The notes under the pieces: model-generated
The model's database searches: none
Told to the model about the DNA's origin: nothing
Seen by the model: the letters and a program-made list of their open reading frames with translations, nothing else
Shown here: positions 6,070 through 6,712 of the stretch, one piece after another
Layout: every line of letters starts with the position of its first letter
Numbering within the stretch: the first letter of the stretch is position 1
DNA from: Marinilabiliales bacterium
GTDB lineage: Bacteria > Bacteroidota > Bacteroidia > Bacteroidales > F082
Length of the DNA: 6,712 bases
Direction of reading: 5' to 3'
Assembly: GCA_002869465.1 (NCBI GenBank)
Contig: PKSW01000460.1
Coordinates: 1 to 6,712 of the forward strand
Made by a program: the position numbers and the translations under genes

Positions 6070-6108
6070 AAGAAGAACTACAAACATAAAATATGTGAAA
6101 TCCAAGAA

Positions 6109-6546
6109 ATGAAAAAGCATAATAACTTTTTTACAGATAAAAAATCAATAAAAACTATTGATCGCTTAAGGATTATTTATTTCGGGATTGCTGTTTTATT
6201 CTTCTTTTTAACAGAAATAGGAAGAAACATTTATAGACCATTTATTTATTCAAACAACATTGATGATTATGGGATTGCTGATAGTATTGGGAATTCTGGA
6301 GGAATAATTGTTCAAATATTTTTTAGTTTGGCATTATTGAACTCACCAAGCAAGAAAGTATTTAATGTAATTGGATTTATTGTGATCGGATATATTCTAT
6401 ATGAAATATTACAACCCTATTTGCCTCGTGGAGTATTTGATTGGAAAGATATTTATGGGACCTTAATTGGTGGAGTAATATCTTTATTCGTTTTGTTAAT
6501 TGTAAAGAAAATGGTTAAAAACAAAGTGATTTATGAATTTAAATAA
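6109..6546 (+). CDS. Small VanZ-like integral membrane protein
   Basis: A 145-residue membrane protein with four predicted helices (about 21-36, 62-78, 84-101 and 116-134) and lysine-rich ends. The segment from 98 to 121 has the VanZ-family spacing of conserved residues: E99, Q102, P106-R107, D111, D114 and a glycine-rich start of the last helix (LIGG, 119-122). VanZ proteins are linked to low-level teicoplanin resistance, but most homologues have no known role, so no function is claimed. The ATG at 6109 is chosen; the frame is open upstream to a TTG at 6058, but that stretch is the inverted repeat and leader. Base composition is much more AT-rich than in the neighbouring genes, with A/T-ending codons throughout. 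Together with the flanking repeats, this suggests horizontal acquisition. Confidence 0.7.
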   Translation: MKKHNNFFTDKKSIKTIDRLRIIYFGIAVLFFFLTEIGRNIYRPFIYSNNIDDYGIADSIGNSGGIIVQIFFSLALLNSPSKKVFNVIGFIVIGYILYEILQPYLPRGVFDWKDIYGTLIGGVISLFVLLIVKKMVKNKVIYEFK

Positions 6547-6552
6547 GGCAAA

Positions 6553-6565
6553 TACGCCATACAAC
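6553..6565 (+). repeat. Right arm of the 13-bp inverted repeat flanking the VanZ-like gene
   Basis: TACGCCATACAAC lies 7 bp after the VanZ-like stop codon and is the inverse of 6057-6069 with one mismatch. In RNA the two arms could pair around the whole gene; in DNA they could mark the ends of a cassette. It is too far apart from its partner to act as an ordinary terminator. Confidence 0.7.
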
Positions 6566-6570
6566 AAAAA

Positions 6571-6676
6571 ATATAGTGCATTTGGCAGATAGTGCTAAAT
6601 ATGAAGATGATAACAATAAAGAAACTTAGTAGTAAATTGAAAGTTTGGGAGCGTTGAAATGCCAAACGCAACATAT
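6571..6676. repeat. Large imperfect inverted repeat (long-loop hairpin) downstream of the VanZ-like gene
   Basis: ATATAGTGCATTTGGCA (6571-6587) and TGCCAAACGCAACATAT (6660-6676) match as inverted arms in 14 of 17 positions, around a 72-bp AT-rich centre with no open reading frame of note. Following directly after the repeat arm at 6553-6565, it forms a structured, non-coding block of about 120 bp. The last 36 bases of the window show nothing I can name. Confidence 0.5.
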
Positions 6677-6712
6677 TCAAACCGATGTATCACATTCAGT
6701 TAAAGAAAAACA

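Larger units (their letters stand above)
5899..6108. other. Divergent intergenic region between rdgB and the VanZ-like gene
   Basis: A 210-bp gap with no convincing gene. Isolated perfect -7 matches are present: TAACTTTG on the plus strand (5940-5947) and TATGTTTG on the minus strand (5995-5988), the latter about 90 nt before rdgB. Neither has a good -33 box at 19-21 nt, so both are weak. TACATTTA (6034-6041, one mismatch) could serve the VanZ-like gene. The right part holds a near-palindrome and one arm of the inverted repeat that brackets that gene. Confidence 0.4.

Noticed and set aside
5932..6120. Minus-strand 62-residue hydrophobic open frame upstream of rdgB
   Set aside because: It runs through AT-rich intergenic DNA, the inverted-repeat arm and the 5' end of the VanZ-like gene, and matches no family I know; its hydrophobicity is expected from T-rich DNA.
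6047..6712. Full integron attC site, insertion sequence or CRISPR repeat at the right end
   Set aside because: No strict GTTRRRY/RYYYAAC pair, no transposase or integrase, no target-site duplication and no regularly spaced repeats are visible; only the cassette-like resemblance is reported.

Overview
The window looks like a chromosomal segment from a member of the Bacteroidota, probably near the Chitinophagaceae/Sphingobacteriia. Three things point there: several perfect matches to the Bacteroidota promoter -7 element TAnnTTTG, very weak or absent Shine-Dalgarno sequences, and Bacteroidota-type versions of several families (a padR-pspC pair, stand-alone MnmD, an LpxR-like lipoprotein). The species is not identifiable from what I can see.

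Plus strand, left part: the 3' end of a MATE-family efflux transporter (2-589), cut by the window edge, ends in an intrinsic terminator whose stem starts inside the gene. A padR-pspC pair (735-1705) follows, separated by 2 nt. Its promoter region carries a perfect TACTATG/CATAGTA inverted repeat centred on the probable -33 box, which suggests autorepression by PadR. Next is mnmD (about 1779-2462), a tRNA wobble-uridine methyltransferase, probably with its own promoter and a TTG start.

Minus strand, middle: six convergent genes read from 5898 down to 2500. rdgB/HAM1 (nucleotide-pool sanitation) is followed by a 68-nt gap with a probable promoter. Then comes a very tight run: lpxR-like outer-membrane lipid A deacylase, a DUF493 protein, crcB (fluoride channel), an unrecognised 189-residue conserved-looking protein, and acylphosphatase. 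Gaps inside the run are 2, -1, 4 and 2 nt, so co-transcription and probably translational coupling are likely. No single pathway ties these genes together; the common themes are envelope modification and small housekeeping functions.

Right end: after rdgB the sequence becomes markedly AT-rich. A small VanZ-like membrane protein (6109-6546) is bracketed by a 13-bp inverted repeat (12/13, with a perfect GTTGTATGGC/GCCATACAAC core) and followed by a second, larger imperfect inverted repeat (6571-6676). This looks like a horizontally acquired, cassette-like unit and is the least ordinary part of the window. No integrase, transposase, CRISPR array, tRNA or rRNA is visible.
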